Source of the DNA: Streptomyces olivaceoviridis
GTDB lineage: Bacteria; Actinomycetota; Actinomycetes; Streptomycetales; Streptomycetaceae
Length of the DNA stretch: 64,000 nucleotides
Direction of reading: 5' to 3'
Assembly: GCF_014650115.1 (NCBI RefSeq)
Contig: NZ_BMUI01000005.1
Span: forward strand, 1 to 64,000
Positions 18,253-26,757 of this stretch are shown one piece after another. Below the pieces are notes generated by a model. That model did no database searches, was not told the DNA's origin, and saw nothing but the letters and a program-made list of their open reading frames with translations. A program made the position numbers and the translations under genes. How positions within the stretch are numbered: the stretch's first letter is position 1; each line of letters opens with the position of its first letter.

Positions 18253-18924
18253 GTGATAAGGACTCGTGGCACTGTTTCTGTCTTGACCGTGGGCATCGCG
18301 TTTCTGGCGTCGGCGTGCAGCGGTGGTGGTGACGGCACCAAGACGGATCCGTCCCCGTCCGCCGTGACCACCCCGGCCTCCGCCACCCTCACAGCCGCGG
18401 CGCACCCCACCGCTACGGACGCCTCCGACCTGGCGGCGTACTGCTACAAGGGCGGCCCCACCACGCTGTTGACGGCCCAGCCGGCGTACCGGGGCAAGGG
18501 GCCGCACCCCGTGCTGCTCGCCACCACGAGCCCGACTCCCTTGCGGGCCACCGAGGCCCCGCTGCCGTCACCGGGCGAGACGGCGACCGCCGCGCCCCAT
18601 GACACGTATCATCCGGACCCCGCGAAGGCACAGCTCGTTGCCTGCGTCGTCAACAAGGGCAAGGGCAAGCTGGTGGAGACCTGCCGCTATTCCGGCGACT
18701 ACGTGCGCTACTTCCGGCAGGGCCAGTACGAGGTCACGTTGTACGAGGCGAAGACGGGCCGCAAGGTCGGCACCACGACGGTGCCGGGGGACGACCATTA
18801 CACGTGCCTCGCCCAGGTGTCCTTCGTCGCCGGAGAGCCGCAATCGAAGACGGAGTGGCTGTCCGCGGACCTCCCGGCGTTCCGCGGGGCCCTGGCCCCG
18901 TGGGTGAACGCGGTGAAGCCGTAG
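18253..18924 (+). CDS. Putative lipoprotein
   Basis: A 223-residue exported lipoprotein. The signal peptide ends in a lipobox LASAC with Cys22 as the lipidation site. Residues 23-60 are a Ser/Thr/Pro/Ala-rich linker, followed by a globular domain with paired cysteines (AYCYKGG, VACVVNK, ETCRYSG, YTCLAQ) that could form two disulfides. GTG 18253 is chosen because GAGGGGG precedes it and the signal peptide begins there. It would sit on the outer face of the membrane. The role is unknown. Confidence 0.75.
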   Translation: MIRTRGTVSVLTVGIAFLASACSGGGDGTKTDPSPSAVTTPASATLTAAAHPTATDASDLAAYCYKGGPTTLLTAQPAYRGKGPHPVLLATTSPTPLRATEAPLPSPGETATAAPHDTYHPDPAKAQLVACVVNKGKGKLVETCRYSGDYVRYFRQGQYEVTLYEAKTGRKVGTTTVPGDDHYTCLAQVSFVAGEPQSKTEWLSADLPAFRGALAPWVNAVKP

Positions 18925-19094
18925 GCGCGCGTCAACCGGCGACAGGGACCCATCAGCTGCCCTTCGTTCGAGGCACCGAGCGTATTTTCCGCCACTTGAT
19001 CAGCGGGCGCCTTCACAGGACCCACCCGGGCGTCCCTCCTCCACCTCTGTCCGCTGGGGTGTGTGGCCGCCCGTCCGTAGGGCGCGGTTTCTGA

Positions 19095-19532
19095 TCACGC
19101 GGAAGGGGAGAGCTGTTCGCGTACCCATTCGGGATCGGGGTTGGTGTGTGGCCGGCCCGCCACGACGACGGTCGGCACGGTCTCGTTGCCGTCGTTGGCT
19201 GCCCTCACCACTGCGGCTCCTGCCGGGTCACGCCAGATGTCGACCCAATGCAAGCGGCGGGCGCTGCGGCCCAGCCGGACGCGCAGTCTTATGCAGTACT
19301 TGCAGCCCGGGCGCCAGAAGACGACTGGCCGGCCGTCGACCGCGCTGCGCTGTTGTGCCTCCCGCGCACCGATCGACCTCGGGAAGATCAGGGGCGAGTT
19401 CACGCCGGCGAATGCCAGGAACGCCAGCAGGAGTGCTGCGGCTGTGCCGGGGTTCCCCTTGAAGATCTGCCCAGTCGCGAGGGCTGAGCCGCTGAGCAGA
19501 AGCAGTACCGGCAGAATCCATGCGCGCATCAT
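19095..19532 (-). CDS. Membrane-anchored glutaredoxin-like protein
   Basis: A 145-residue protein with two hydrophobic segments (about 4-20 and 30-50) followed by a glutaredoxin/mycoredoxin-type domain. The active site is WRPGCKYC (Cys77, Cys80), and the cis-proline motif is ETVPTVVV (118-120). The LHWVDIWRDP strand is as in actinobacterial mycoredoxins. It probably handles thiol-disulfide exchange near the membrane. It is divergent from the next gene with 57 bp between them. Confidence 0.85.
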   Translation of the reverse strand: MMRAWILPVLLLLSGSALATGQIFKGNPGTAAALLLAFLAFAGVNSPLIFPRSIGAREAQQRSAVDGRPVVFWRPGCKYCIRLRVRLGRSARRLHWVDIWRDPAGAAVVRAANDGNETVPTVVVAGRPHTNPDPEWVREQLSPSA

Positions 19533-19589
19533 GGTGGTGCAGGCTATCGGTGAGTCGGACTGTCAGCCGTGGATGCCAGAATCGGCGGC

Positions 19590-20012
19590 ATGACGCTGTG
19601 CGACTACTTCTCCGCCGATGACGACGAAGCCGCCGTCGCGGTCCTCCGGACTCCGGGAGGGCCGGGGCAGGCGGAACTCGACGTGGTCTTCCTCAAGAAC
19701 ATCGATCCGGTCGTCACGATCGCCCAGCTCGAAGCCGTCATGACCGGCTGCACCCATGAGGAGGCCGGCGAACGCCCGCGGTCCGGACAACTGCTGTCAG
19801 AGCCGGGAGACGGCCCGCCGTTCGTGGTCAGCCTGTCGGACACCCTGGTCGATGCCCTCGCCACGGCGACGCGGGACGACCTCGCCGGCTTCGCCGAGCC
19901 GTGGTCGATGACCGATGAACTCCGGCAGACGGGGGTCGGCGCCGAGGCCACCACCGCTGTTCTGGAGCACCTGGCCGGACTGGCTCGGCGCGCTCGGGCT
20001 TCCGACCAGTGA
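19590..20012 (+). CDS. Conserved hypothetical protein, C-terminus probably frameshifted
   Basis: A 140-residue acidic protein beginning MTLCDYFSADDDEAAVAVL, with a central VFLKNIDPVVTIAQLEAVMT block and a helical C-terminal half. It resembles a streptomycete-specific family whose members, as I recall, end in LYCWW-type residues. Here the frame stops at ASDQ, yet the next bases in another frame (20013-20036) encode LYCWWAL and a stop. I infer a small indel just before the natural end. Function unknown. Confidence 0.7.
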   Translation: MTLCDYFSADDDEAAVAVLRTPGGPGQAELDVVFLKNIDPVVTIAQLEAVMTGCTHEEAGERPRSGQLLSEPGDGPPFVVSLSDTLVDALATATRDDLAGFAEPWSMTDELRQTGVGAEATTAVLEHLAGLARRARASDQ

Positions 20013-20177
20013 CTGTACTGCTGGTGGGCCCTGTGACCCACCGGCGTCCGGTGTCCTTGTCCTTGTTCGGCGGTCCGCGCCACCGGCGGGTGCGGTAGGG
20101 CTCTCCGGTGAGGGTAAGGCCCTCGGTGTCGTCTACCAGGCGGTCGATCGCCGCGGTCCGCGACCGAGTCGTCCCCG

Positions 20178-22967
20178 TCAGGGCCCGGTCCGTGCCGCCA
20201 ATCGCGCGGTCACCTCGCGTGCTTCCGCCGCCCGGCCCTGGTCCCGGTACAGGCCCAGCGCCGTCGCCCAGGCCTGACGTGCCGCGTCGTGGTCTCCCGC
20301 ATCGGCGTGCATGTCCCCGAGGGAGGCCCACGTGTCGGCCTCGCGATTGGCGTTGCCGATGGCCCGGAAGTGGGTGAGAGCCTGTTGGTACGCGTCCAGG
20401 GCACGACTCGTCCGGCCGGTGCGCCGCGCGATGTACGCCAGCGTGTCCCATGTCGCGGCCTGCCCCTCGCCGTCCTCGTGGACCTGGAGCAACGGCAGCG
20501 CCTGGAGGCAGTGTGCCTCGCCGCTCGCGTACCGGCCGAGCCGGGCCAACGCCCAGCCGGTGCCGTTCAGGATGTTGGACTCGCCCACCTGATCCCCGAG
20601 TGCGCGGTATCCCTCCAGCGCCTGCGCGAAGTGCGGAAGGGCGCGCTCGTAGGCGTTGATGCGGACGTGGACCTCGGCGAGCGAGTGGTGCGTGCGGGTG
20701 AGGCCCGCGGTGCCGCCGTCGGCACGGAACCGCTCCAGAGCCTCGTCGAGGTGGGGCAGGGCTTCGTCGTAGCGCCCCGCCTGTGCCAGGGCGACGCCGA
20801 GCCGCTGACGGGTGTGAGCCGTCAGAGACGGATCGTCCAGGCCGGTGGCCGCGTCCAGGGCCGTGTACCAGGCCCGGATGCTTTCCTCGAACAGCCCGCG
20901 GCGCCAGCGGAATGTGTGCAGCGCCCAGGTCAGGCGGCACAACTCCAGTCTCGTGCCCCGCTGTTCGGTGACGGCGATGACCTCCTGGAGGCAGGCGTAC
21001 TCGGCGTCGAACCAGGCCAGCGCGGCCTGCGCGTCACCGAAGGCCAGGGGGGCGGGCCCCGGATCGTCGAGTGAGGGTGGGTCCTGTGCGGTGCGGTGCG
21101 GCTCCAGGACTCGGTGCGCGGCTTGGGCCGTGCACACGTAGAAACCGACGAGACGGCGCGTGTGCCGGTCGCGTTGCGTGGCGGTCAGGCCGGTCGCCTG
21201 CTCCTCGGCGTACAGCCGGATCAGGTCGTGCGTCTGGTAGCGGCCCGGCCGGTGTTGACGGACCAGGCAGGCTTCTTCCAGGACGCGCATGGTGCGCAGG
21301 GTTCGCGTCGGGTCACGTTCGATGAAGTGGGCCAGCGCGGCCAGGGACACGTCCTGGTGCGGCAGGAGCCCCAACAGCCCGAACACGCGGGCCGGTTCCG
21401 CGTCCAGCGCGGCGTGCGAGGCGGCGAACAGGACGCGGAGGCTGACGGAGACGTCACCGGTGTCCAGTACGTCGAGGCGGGCGCTCGGATCGCGCAGGTC
21501 CTGGGCGAGCTGGTCGAGGGAGGCACCCGGTAGACCGTCCGCGTGCGCGGCCGCGATGTCGAGGGCCAGCGGCAGCCCGGCGCACCAGCGGACGATGTCG
21601 CGCAGGGCCGGCTCGGAAGCGACGCGGTCTTCTCCCACCCGGCTGGCCAGGAGCCGCGACGATTCGGCGGCCGACAGTACGCCGAGGCCGACGATGTCCG
21701 CGCCGGCCCGCACCTTGAGGCTGCTCAGCCGGTTCCTGCTGGTCACGAGCGTCCTGCAACCAGGTGTTCCCGGCAGAAGCGGCACGACCTGTGCGCTGTC
21801 GCGAGCGTTGTCGAGGACGACCAGCATCTTTCGCCGGGCCATCAGCGTGCGATAGAGCGCCGCGCGGCCCTCCGTGTCGGCGGGCAGTTCGCTCTCGGCC
21901 GCCCCGAGAGCCATCAGGAACAGGTGCAGGACGTCACCGGGGTCGGTGGGGCGGACACTGGGGCTGAAGCCGTTCAGCTGGGCGTAGAGCTGACCGTCGG
22001 GAAACTCGTCGGCGTGCTGGTGCGCCCAGCGCAGAGCGAGCCACGACTTGCCGACTCCGGCCATGCCCGCGATCACACGGACGTCCGGCGCCGTGTCGTC
22101 GGCGCGGCCTTCCCCTGCGTCGAGGAGCCGCAGTGCGTCGTCCCGGCCGACGAACCCCGAGGGGGACGCGGGGAGTTGGCGCGGTGTGCGGCGTTCGGGC
22201 ACCTCGGCCGCAGGTGCGGCGAGGGCGTCGTCGAAGACGAGGATCCGCTGATGGAGCTCCCGCAACTGGGGACCGGGGTCGGTGCCCAGCCGCTCCACGA
22301 GCCGTTGCCGCAACTGCTCGTAGGCGGTGAGGGCGGCGGCGGGCTGCCCGGTCCGGTAGAGGGCCAGCATGTGCAGGTGGGCCACCTGTTCGTCGAGTGG
22401 CTGCTCGGCGGCGAGCGCGGCGAGGGGCTGGACGAGGTCGACGTGCCGACCTCGGTTCAGCAGAAGCTCGTAGTAGTCCAGCCGGGCCCGCTGGTGTTCC
22501 TCCGCCAGCGTGAGGCGGTACGCGTCGAGCCAGGGAGAGCGCAGCCCGGCCAACGGCTCGCCCTGCCACAGCGCCAACGCCCGGCCGTACGAGGCCTCGG
22601 CCTGCCGAGGGTCGTTCGCGCCCCGTGCCTGCTCGACCAAGGAGCGGAAACGGAACAGATCGACGGCCGAGTTGTCGGTCCGCAGCACATACCCCGCGGG
22701 CGTCCGCACGATGTCCCACCGCTCCGTGTCGCCTGGATCCGAGCGCAGGGCGCGCAGCCGCGACACGTAGCTGTAGAGCGAGGCCATCGCACGTGGCGGG
22801 ACATCGTCCCCCCACACCCGTGTGAGGAGTGTCTGCGCGGACACGGGTCGGTTGACGTCGATGAGGAGCAGCGCCAGGACGCAGCGCTGGCGCGGTGATC
22901 CGGGGGCGACGTCGGCCCCGCCGGAGCGGATGGTCACATCGCCGAGAAGGGTGAATCCGATGCTCAT
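20178..22967 (-). CDS. AfsR/SARP-type regulator with NB-ARC and TPR domains
   Basis: A 929-residue regulator. Residues 1-75 are an OmpR-like DNA-binding domain (SIGFTLLGDVTI, then SLYSYVSRLR). Residues 97-245 form the bacterial transcriptional activation domain. An NB-ARC ATPase follows with P-loop GMAGVGKS (301-308), a Walker B-like MLVVLDNARD and LPLALDIAAAHA. From about residue 640 there are TPR repeats. This is the AfsR layout, an ATP-gated activator of secondary-metabolite or developmental genes. ATG 22967 is chosen at the domain start. It is divergent from the SH3-like secreted genes at 23134 and 23525, which are candidate targets. Confidence 0.93.
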   Translation of the reverse strand: MSIGFTLLGDVTIRSGGADVAPGSPRQRCVLALLLIDVNRPVSAQTLLTRVWGDDVPPRAMASLYSYVSRLRALRSDPGDTERWDIVRTPAGYVLRTDNSAVDLFRFRSLVEQARGANDPRQAEASYGRALALWQGEPLAGLRSPWLDAYRLTLAEEHQRARLDYYELLLNRGRHVDLVQPLAALAAEQPLDEQVAHLHMLALYRTGQPAAALTAYEQLRQRLVERLGTDPGPQLRELHQRILVFDDALAAPAAEVPERRTPRQLPASPSGFVGRDDALRLLDAGEGRADDTAPDVRVIAGMAGVGKSWLALRWAHQHADEFPDGQLYAQLNGFSPSVRPTDPGDVLHLFLMALGAAESELPADTEGRAALYRTLMARRKMLVVLDNARDSAQVVPLLPGTPGCRTLVTSRNRLSSLKVRAGADIVGLGVLSAAESSRLLASRVGEDRVASEPALRDIVRWCAGLPLALDIAAAHADGLPGASLDQLAQDLRDPSARLDVLDTGDVSVSLRVLFAASHAALDAEPARVFGLLGLLPHQDVSLAALAHFIERDPTRTLRTMRVLEEACLVRQHRPGRYQTHDLIRLYAEEQATGLTATQRDRHTRRLVGFYVCTAQAAHRVLEPHRTAQDPPSLDDPGPAPLAFGDAQAALAWFDAEYACLQEVIAVTEQRGTRLELCRLTWALHTFRWRRGLFEESIRAWYTALDAATGLDDPSLTAHTRQRLGVALAQAGRYDEALPHLDEALERFRADGGTAGLTRTHHSLAEVHVRINAYERALPHFAQALEGYRALGDQVGESNILNGTGWALARLGRYASGEAHCLQALPLLQVHEDGEGQAATWDTLAYIARRTGRTSRALDAYQQALTHFRAIGNANREADTWASLGDMHADAGDHDAARQAWATALGLYRDQGRAAEAREVTARLAARTGP

Positions 22968-23133
22968 GCCGGTCTCCGTCCCGCGCGGTCTCGCCAGGCC
23001 CTGCCCGGCCGTCGCGGCCGTCCCGCCCGACACCGGTCTGAGCGCCCCTGCAAGAAACTATCAAGCTCCTTGCAGGGCGCGTACCGAACAGTGGGGGGTG
23101 ACCAGCACGTACCGCAGGGGGAAGGACCACATC

Positions 23134-23505
23134 GTGCCTCATCACGGCGTACTGTTTCGCGGACTGCTCGGCGTCACCGCCGTCGCAGCCCTCCTGACGG
23201 CCGGAGCGGGGACCGCTACGGCCCACACCGCACCAGCCGCCCACTCGACGGCCGCACCGGCGAAGGCGTTCGGCGCCCAGTCCTCGCCGGGCCGCTACCT
23301 GGTGGACGGTGCTCGCATCCACACCCAGCCCAACACCAGTTCCACGACGGTCGGTTACGGCTACGGGAGCCACGACGTCACCGTCCACTGCGGTCGCGTC
23401 GTGGCAGGCCAGGAGTGGTACTACCACACGGACAACACCACGCACGTGACCGGCTGGGGCCGGTACGACGTCGTCGTCCCGTACCTCGCCGTCGGCACCT
23501 GCTGA
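23134..23505 (+). CDS. Small secreted SH3-like protein
   Basis: A 123-residue exported protein. It has a Sec signal (LFRGLLGVTAVAALLTAGAG, cleavage near TATAHT), then a single SH3-like beta barrel. The barrel starts GRYLVDGARIHTQPNTSSTT, the usual pattern of bacterial SH3 domains, followed by VTVHCGR and a C-terminal Cys. The two cysteines could pair. GTG 23134 follows a strong GGGGGAAGGA site. It lies 19 bp before a paralogous gene, with which it forms a unit. Confidence 0.8.
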   Translation: MPHHGVLFRGLLGVTAVAALLTAGAGTATAHTAPAAHSTAAPAKAFGAQSSPGRYLVDGARIHTQPNTSSTTVGYGYGSHDVTVHCGRVVAGQEWYYHTDNTTHVTGWGRYDVVVPYLAVGTC

Positions 23506-23524
23506 CCCGGCCGCAGGAGCAGTC

Positions 23525-23917
23525 ATGAACTCACACATCCGTCACCGTCACCGTCTGTACGCCGCCGCCCTCGCCGTCTTCGGCACCACGGCCGCCTTGC
23601 TGCTGCCCGCGTCGGCCGCCGGCGCCGCCGAGGGGGTCCCCGCCGCGTCCGGCACCGCCCCGCGGGCTGCCGCCGCCGCTCCGGGCGACTACCTGGGAAC
23701 CGGGGTGCGGATCCGGGCCCAGGCCAACGGCTCGTCCACGATCAAGGGCCTCGGATACGCGGGGCAGGGAGCGACCGTCTACTGCTGGCAGGACGGGCCC
23801 GCCGCCAACCCCAGCCTGACCATCAGCTGGTACTACCACCGCAACAACGCCACCGGTGTCACCGGCTGGTCCAGCTGGGACGTCTTCCGGCCGTCCGCCG
23901 AAGTACCGCACTGCTGA
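23525..23917 (+). CDS. Small secreted SH3-like protein, paralogue
   Basis: A 130-residue paralogue of the gene just upstream. The signal peptide is YAAALAVFGTTAALLLPASA with cleavage after AGAA, followed by an Ala-rich linker and an SH3-like barrel (GDYLGTGVRIRAQANGSSTI, then TVYCWQDG, then a terminal Cys). The VTGW segment is shared with its neighbour (TTHVTGWGRYDV against ATGVTGWSSWDV). Such proteins may bind cell-wall peptides; no catalytic residues are seen. Confidence 0.8.
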   Translation: MNSHIRHRHRLYAAALAVFGTTAALLLPASAAGAAEGVPAASGTAPRAAAAAPGDYLGTGVRIRAQANGSSTIKGLGYAGQGATVYCWQDGPAANPSLTISWYYHRNNATGVTGWSSWDVFRPSAEVPHC

Positions 23918-23934
23918 CCCGGCGCCACGCCTGA

Positions 23935-23981
23935 TCGCGTCCGGTTCTTCGCCCACGGGGGTGGCGGAGGACCGGACGCGA
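23935..23981 (+). terminator. Hairpin after the SH3-like pair
   Basis: An 11-bp stem TCGCGTCCGGT...ACCGGACGCGA closes a 25-nt loop that can itself pair partly. It starts 18 bp after the stop of the second gene. Confidence 0.55.
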
Positions 23982-24011
23982 CCGCGTCGCACGGTTCGTT
24001 CCTGGCGCTCA

Positions 24012-24054
24012 TGCCCAGCACGGAGTTCGGCGCGCTGCCCAGCACGGAGTTCGG
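24012..24054 (+). repeat. Direct repeat, 19 bp twice
   Basis: GCCCAGCACGGAGTTCGGC occurs at 24012-24030 and 24036-24054, with a 24-bp period (eight codons). A plus-strand frame reads PSTEFG twice, but no gene is evident around it. Confidence 0.6.
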
Positions 24055-24195
24055 CTCGTGGCGCAGCGTGGGCGAGGACGGGCGGTGGCGGAAGACCGGC
24101 GGCGGCCAACGACATTGGCGACGCAGCCGAGCTGGGCGAAGCCGGCCGCGCCAACTCGGGGATACCCGGGCGGTGATCCGAGTGCAGCGATGCGG

Positions 24196-24505
24196 TCAGA
24201 ACACGCGGTCGCGCCTGACGTGGTGCGGGATGAGGTCGAGGAAGGCGTGCAGCGCGCGCGTCGGTGGACGCGTCGCCGAGACGACCGCTGTCAGTGTCCA
24301 GGAGAGATCGGCGTCCGCGAGGGGAACAGGCCGCACTTCGCTCTGGTGAACGCGTCGTGGACGATCTGGCGCTGGCCGAACCCCGTGGGCATGTCGACGA
24401 ACGCTTCCCCGGCGACGTCCTTCAAGCGCACGCTCTTGTGATCGGCCAGCGGGTGACCGGCGGGGACCAGCAACTGGACGTGGTACCTCTTGATGGCCCT
24501 GGCCC
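24196..24505 (-). pseudogene. LysR regulator remnant (effector domain only)
   Basis: Minus-strand sequence matches the end of a LysR effector domain. One frame reads YHVQLLVPAGHPLADHKSV and VDMPTGFGQRQIVHDAFTRA; after a frame change near 24330 it continues LTAVVSATRPPTRALHAFLD to a stop at 24196. The HTH and first half of the effector domain are missing. The coding sequence breaks off exactly at the GGCCCT hexanucleotide tract. It is non-functional. Confidence 0.7.
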
Positions 24506-24536
24506 TGGCCCTGGCCCTGGCCCTGGCCCTGGCCCT
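24495..24536. repeat. Hexanucleotide tract, seven GGCCCT units
   Basis: Seven perfect tandem copies, 42 bp. It separates the 5'-truncated lysR remnant (left, minus strand) from the 5'-truncated whiB remnant (right, plus strand). Confidence 0.95.
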
Positions 24537-24550
24537 GAGATGCTCGCCGC

Positions 24551-24775
24551 ACTTCTTCCGGGCAGCGTCTCGCCGCCTGCCGCGGCATGGACAGCTCCGT
24601 CTTCTACTCCCCCACGGGCGAGCGCGGTCGCCTCCGCCGAGAGCGTGAGGAGCGGGCACGCCGCGTGTGCGGGGGATGCCCGGTTCGGGAGCAGTGCGCG
24701 CGGATGGCGTTGGAGACGCGCGAGCACTACGGCGTGTGGGGCGGCCTGTCCGAGGCCGATCGCAGTCGCGGGTGA
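24551..24775 (+). pseudogene. WhiB-family regulator lacking its 5' end
   Basis: The frame reads LAACRGMDSSVFYSPTGER, then RRVCGGCPVREQC, then YGVWGGLSEADRSRG. These are the four cluster-binding cysteines (C, CxxC, C spacing) and the GVWGG beta-turn of Wbl Fe-S proteins. In-frame upstream sequence hits TGA at 24536 without any start codon. The only Met (24587) lies after the first cysteine, giving a 62-residue product with three of four ligands. So the gene has lost its start and promoter at the hexanucleotide tract. Translation from 24587 is possible but would not give a normal WhiB protein. Confidence 0.75.
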
Positions 24776-24898
24776 GGCAGTCGTCCGCTCCCTCTCGTCC
24801 CGTGCCGGAGGCGACAGGTGTGGCCGTCGAGAGCCGGTCAGCTGGCTTCGGCTTCCCGCCCTGGCCCGTGGGAGCCGGGCGCGGCAGGATCAGGCGCC

Positions 24899-26431
24899 TC
24901 AGCCGAGGTCCGGCTCGGGCCGGACGATCTCGCGCTTGAGTATCTTGCCGGTGGGGCCCTTCGGCAGGCAGTCGGTGATCCACACGATGCGCGGGTACTT
25001 GAAGGGCGCGACCCGTTCACGGACGTAGCCGAGCAGCTCGTCCGGCGTGGCGGACGTCCCGGCGCGCAGCACCACGGCGGCGGCGACCTCCTGGCCGTGG
25101 ACGTCGTGGGGTACTCCGATGACGGCCGCCTCCGCGACCGCCGGATGGGTGTAGAGGACTTCTTCCACCTCCCGCGGATAGACGTTGTACCCGCCGCGGA
25201 TGACGAGGTCCTTGATGCGGTCCACGATCCGGAAGTCCCCCCGGGCGTCCCGGGTCCCGAGGTCACCGGTGTGCAGCCAGCCGTCCCGTATGGTCTCGGC
25301 GGTCGCCTGCGGCCGGTGCCAGTAGCCGCGCATGACGTTGTGCCCACGGATGACGATCTCGCCGACCTCTCCGTCGGGCAGTTCCCTGCCCTGGCGGTCG
25401 ACGACGCGCATCTCGACGCCGTCGATCGGAATGCCGATCGTGCCCGCGACGCGCTCGCGGTCGATGCGGTTCACGCAGGCGAGTGGCGACGACTCCGAGA
25501 GCCCGTACCCCTCCAGTACGGCGCAGGCGAACGTCTTCTCGAACGCGTGCAGCACCTCCACGGGCAGCGGGGAGCCGCCGCACAGGCCGACACGCAAGGT
25601 GGAGAGGTCGTACGGCTCGGACTCGGGGCTCTGTGCCAGCCGCAGCATCAGCGTGTACATCGTCGGGACGCCCAGGAAGACGGTCACCCGGTCCCGTTCG
25701 ATCACGGAGAAGGCGTCCGCCGGTGTGAAGCGCGCCAGCAGGGTGAGGCAGGCGCCCACCGACACCGCGCAGTTCAGCCCCATGACCTGTCCGAACGAGT
25801 GGAAGAGCGGCAGTCCGCCGAAGATGACGTCGGCGGGACCCAGGCGGAGCACGCGCACCCCCTCGTCGACGTTGCGGCGCAGGTTGTGGTGGGTGAGTTC
25901 GGCGCCCTTGGGGCTGCCGGTGGTTCCGGAGGTGTAGAGGACGACGGCGGAGTCGGTGGGCGAGCGCGGCTCGTCGTGCGCCGACGGACGATGGGCCCGC
26001 AATCCGTCGAGGAAGGTTTCCGGTTCGACCACGAGGTGCGGGGTGCCGGTCCGGCGGGCGCCTTCGACCGCCTCCTGCGCGCCCTGGTGCCAGGAGAAGA
26101 GGAGGGCGGCTTCGGCATCCTTGAGGCAGTGCTCGATCTCCCCGGCTTTCAGCAACGGATTGAGCGGGACGACGATCGCCCCGGCGCGCAGGATGCCGTA
26201 GTACAGCACCGCGAAGACGGGGCTGTTCGGCAGCAGGACGGCGATGCGGTCCCCGGGTGCCGTGCCCAGGGCGCGGAGCTGGGCGGCGGCGCGGGAGCTG
26301 AGGTCGTCCAGCTCGGCGAACGTCAGCTCGTCCGCGTCCAGCCGCAGGGCCGGACGATCGGGGTACGCGGCGGCGCCGCGGGCCAGCAGGGCCGGAACGG
26401 TGCCGGGGTCGTGCGAGGGCTCGGGGTGCAT
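24899..26431 (-). CDS. Acyl-CoA ligase (AMP-forming)
   Basis: A 510-residue ANL-superfamily enzyme that activates a carboxylic acid as acyl-AMP and loads it on CoA (or possibly on the cluster's ACP). Signature motifs: YTSGTTGSPKGAE (166-178), EGYGLSESSP, GWLHTGDLGTRD, and the C-terminal catalytic lysine in PTGKILKREI. The GLPLFHSFGQ helix is typical of medium- and long-chain fatty acid ligases. It is the last gene of the eight-gene fatty-acid-type unit, 285 bp after the hydrolase. Probable role: supplying the starter acyl-CoA to KAS III or recycling a released acid. Confidence 0.92.
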   Translation of the reverse strand: MHPEPSHDPGTVPALLARGAAAYPDRPALRLDADELTFAELDDLSSRAAAQLRALGTAPGDRIAVLLPNSPVFAVLYYGILRAGAIVVPLNPLLKAGEIEHCLKDAEAALLFSWHQGAQEAVEGARRTGTPHLVVEPETFLDGLRAHRPSAHDEPRSPTDSAVVLYTSGTTGSPKGAELTHHNLRRNVDEGVRVLRLGPADVIFGGLPLFHSFGQVMGLNCAVSVGACLTLLARFTPADAFSVIERDRVTVFLGVPTMYTLMLRLAQSPESEPYDLSTLRVGLCGGSPLPVEVLHAFEKTFACAVLEGYGLSESSPLACVNRIDRERVAGTIGIPIDGVEMRVVDRQGRELPDGEVGEIVIRGHNVMRGYWHRPQATAETIRDGWLHTGDLGTRDARGDFRIVDRIKDLVIRGGYNVYPREVEEVLYTHPAVAEAAVIGVPHDVHGQEVAAAVVLRAGTSATPDELLGYVRERVAPFKYPRIVWITDCLPKGPTGKILKREIVRPEPDLG

Positions 26432-26588
26432 CGGGGGATCCTCCGGTACGACGGGTCGACGGGGAACGGGCGTCAGCGACTCAGGTCGATCACGGTTGCC
26501 GACAGCCCGTCACCGGCCGGAGGTTGTGCAGCACACGGGCGGGAGACCCGGGGGCCGGGGCGCGCACCCGGCAGCGGACCTTGCCTAC

Positions 26589-26757
26589 GCCGCCCGGCCC
26601 GAGGCGCGGTGGCGACCCGCGCCGCCCGCGTTCTCGGCCGCCCGCGTCGCACCCTGACGGCAGCGACTCCTCCCGCGCCGCCCGCATCCCACCCGACGGC
26701 GGCGCCTCCCCCGGCATCAGGCCGCCCGGCCCGAGGCGGTGGTGACCTGCGCCGCCC
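26589..26757. repeat. Imperfect direct repeat of a gene's 3' end
   Basis: GCCGCCCGGCCCGAGGCG followed by GGTGG-GACC-GCGCCGCCC occurs at about 26720-26757 (the hydrolase's 3' end) and again at about 26589-26627 in the gap before the ligase. It suggests a local duplication. Confidence 0.5.

Noticed and set aside
24012..24054. CRISPR-like repeat
   Set aside because: Only two copies with a 5-bp gap and no cas genes.
24495..24536. GGCCCT tract as a coding (RA)n or (GQ)n protein repeat
   Set aside because: It lies at the break of two truncated genes and in no intact frame; a repeat-driven junction explains it better.
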